NCBI GenBank assembly: GCA_029287515.1
Contig: JARFQZ010000231.1
Span: 1-8,368, forward strand
Direction: 5' to 3'
From: Lysobacterales bacterium
GTDB taxonomy: Bacteria > Pseudomonadota > Gammaproteobacteria > Xanthomonadales > SZUA-36
DNA length: 8,368 nt
Both the position numbers and the translations under genes were made by a program. This document shows positions 7,277 through 8,368 of this stretch, piece by piece. How positions within the stretch are numbered: the first letter of the stretch is position 1; each line of letters starts with the position of its first letter. Under the pieces are notes generated by a model. It was not told the DNA's origin, made no database searches, and worked only from the letters and a program-made list of their open reading frames with translations.

Positions 7277-8320
7277 ATGGATATGCCTCTGCCGCTGAAG
7301 TTCACCGAGACCGTTCCTCTGCAGGACAGGTTCCAGCGTTCCCTGCGGGAATTGCGGGTCTCGGTGATCGACCGCTGCAATTTCAGGTGTACCTACTGCA
7401 TGCCCTCCGATTCATTGAACGGACGCGGCGTGTTCCTGCCACTGGAAAAGCTGCTGACCGATCACGAGATCGAGGACCTGGTCCGTGCCTTCGTCGGGCT
7501 GGGCGTCAGGAAGCTGCGGCTGACCGGGGGCGAGCCCCTGCTGCGGCCGGGCTTACCTGCCCTGGTGGAACAACTGGCTGGAATTACGGAACTCGAAGAC
7601 ATTGCCCTGACCACCAACGGCGTCATGCTGCCCCGCCTTGCCCGGGACCTTGCCGCAGCAGGCCTCGATCGCATTACGGTCAGCCTCGATACGCTGGACC
7701 CTGAAGTGCTTTCCAGGATGAGCGGGGGCAAGGCAAACCTCGACCAGATCCTCGACGGCATTTCCGCAGCGGAGTCGGCCGGCTTCCATCAGTTGAAAAT
7801 CAATACGGTGGTGCAAAAAGGAATCAATGATCACACCGTGATGGACCTCCTGGAACATTTTCGCGGAACGGCGCACCGGGTTCGATTGATCGAGTTCATG
7901 GATGTCGGCAACAGTAATCACTGGAGCGAAAGCGACGTGGTCCCGAATGCCGAGTGGGTTGAAAGAATCAACGAGAAATGGCCGTTACACCGGGTGCAAT
8001 CCGGTAATCCGGCAGAAACTGCGAGGCGTTTCGAGTATGTTGACGGGCAGGGAGAAATCGGCTTCATCAGTTCCATCACGCAGCCATTCTGCGGCGGTTG
8101 CACCCGCGCAAGGATAACTGCTGACGGGATCTTCTACACCTGCCTGTTTTCAAACAAGGGCACCAACCTGATGCCCCTGATCCGCCACAGTGAAGACCGG
8201 GATGACCTGCAACAAAAAGTCAGCGACATCTGGGCCAGGCGCAACGACCGTTACAGTGAAGAGCGGGGCCAGCCCGGGCACGACCAGGAAAAAGTTGAAA
8301 TGTACCGTCTGGGTGGATGA
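7277..8320 (+). CDS. moaA: MoaA, GTP 3',8-cyclase (radical SAM)
   Basis: MoaA uses S-adenosylmethionine and two iron-sulfur clusters to convert GTP to 3',8-cyclo-7,8-dihydro-GTP, the first step of molybdenum cofactor synthesis; MoaC then forms cyclic pyranopterin monophosphate. The 347 residues show the radical-SAM cluster CNFRCTYC (C34, C38, C41) and LTGGEP (82-87) for SAM binding. The second, GTP-binding cluster is CGGCTRAR with a later C (C272, C275, C289). The GTP-contacting arginines are present as R27, R277 and R279. The C-terminal double glycine needed for activity is present (RLGG). All key residues are intact and the length is close to the 329 of E. coli. The ATG at 7277 lacks a strong ribosome site; an in-frame ATG at 7283 is possible. 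moaD follows after 3 bases, so the two should be in one operon. Confidence 0.97.
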   Translation: MDMPLPLKFTETVPLQDRFQRSLRELRVSVIDRCNFRCTYCMPSDSLNGRGVFLPLEKLLTDHEIEDLVRAFVGLGVRKLRLTGGEPLLRPGLPALVEQLAGITELEDIALTTNGVMLPRLARDLAAAGLDRITVSLDTLDPEVLSRMSGGKANLDQILDGISAAESAGFHQLKINTVVQKGINDHTVMDLLEHFRGTAHRVRLIEFMDVGNSNHWSESDVVPNAEWVERINEKWPLHRVQSGNPAETARRFEYVDGQGEIGFISSITQPFCGGCTRARITADGIFYTCLFSNKGTNLMPLIRHSEDRDDLQQKVSDIWARRNDRYSEERGQPGHDQEKVEMYRLGG

Positions 8321-8323
8321 AAG

Positions 8324-8368
8324 ATGAACCTGACCGTCCGGTACTTTGCCGCGTTTCGTGAACTCACC
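8324..8368 (+). CDS. moaD: MoaD, molybdopterin synthase small subunit, N-terminal start only
   Basis: Fifteen codons run to the window edge and read MNLTVRYFAAFRELT, which matches the first strand and helix of ubiquitin-like MoaD proteins ('i.v.YFA.lRe..g'). MoaD carries a thiocarboxylate on its C-terminal glycine and, with MoaE, inserts the two sulfurs of molybdopterin. The start ATG is 3 bases after the moaA stop and is preceded by GGTGGA at about 7-9 bases. A competing ATG at 8317 is in another frame and soon stops. The C-terminal GG cannot be seen. Identification rests on a short match plus the moaA context. Confidence 0.8.
   Translation, partial: MNLTVRYFAAFRELT

Noticed and set aside
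1..8368. A new defence, mobile or biosynthetic system
   Set aside because: All sizeable genes fall into known core families, with no transposase, integrase, toxin-antitoxin pair, repeat array or abrupt composition change visible.

Overview
The window looks like an ordinary chromosomal stretch of a free-living proteobacterium, most likely a gammaproteobacterium. The reasons are a tamA-tamB pair with E. coli-like architecture and a 4-base stop/start overlap, a molybdenum-cofactor locus opening with moaA, moderately high GC and dense coding. I cannot name genus or species. There is no tRNA, rRNA, CRISPR array, insertion sequence, phage gene or attachment site, and I find no new multi-gene defence or metabolic system.

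Left edge (2-163): the last 53 codons of a periplasmic adaptor (membrane fusion protein) of a tripartite efflux pump. Its stop codon abuts, with no spacer, the stop codon of a reverse-strand gene (164-1117) for a metallo-beta-lactamase-fold hydrolase with a full set of metal ligands. A 92-base gap (1118-1209) then separates that gene from the divergent tamA and should hold both promoters.

Centre (1210-6917): tamA, an outer-membrane Omp85 protein with three POTRA domains and a 16-strand barrel, and tamB, a very large inner-membrane-anchored periplasmic beta-helical protein. They overlap by ATGA and form one translationally coupled unit. Together they make the TAM complex, which spans the envelope and is linked to outer-membrane protein assembly and to phospholipid transport to the outer membrane.

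Right part (6918-8368): a short gap holding a perfect inverted repeat and a promoter-like hexamer, a small conserved-type protein resembling DUF3144 (6995-7261, best start GTG), then moaA (7277-8320) and the first 15 codons of moaD (8324 to the edge). MoaA carries out the first step of molybdopterin synthesis from GTP, and MoaD is the sulfur-carrier subunit of molybdopterin synthase. The small gene, moaA and moaD are all on the + strand with gaps of 15 and 3 bases and may be co-transcribed.

The points most worth a second look are modest: an acidic insertion in a predicted surface loop of TamA, a lone cysteine pair in TamB, the zero-gap convergent gene ends, and two start-site corrections (the hydrolase and the small gene).
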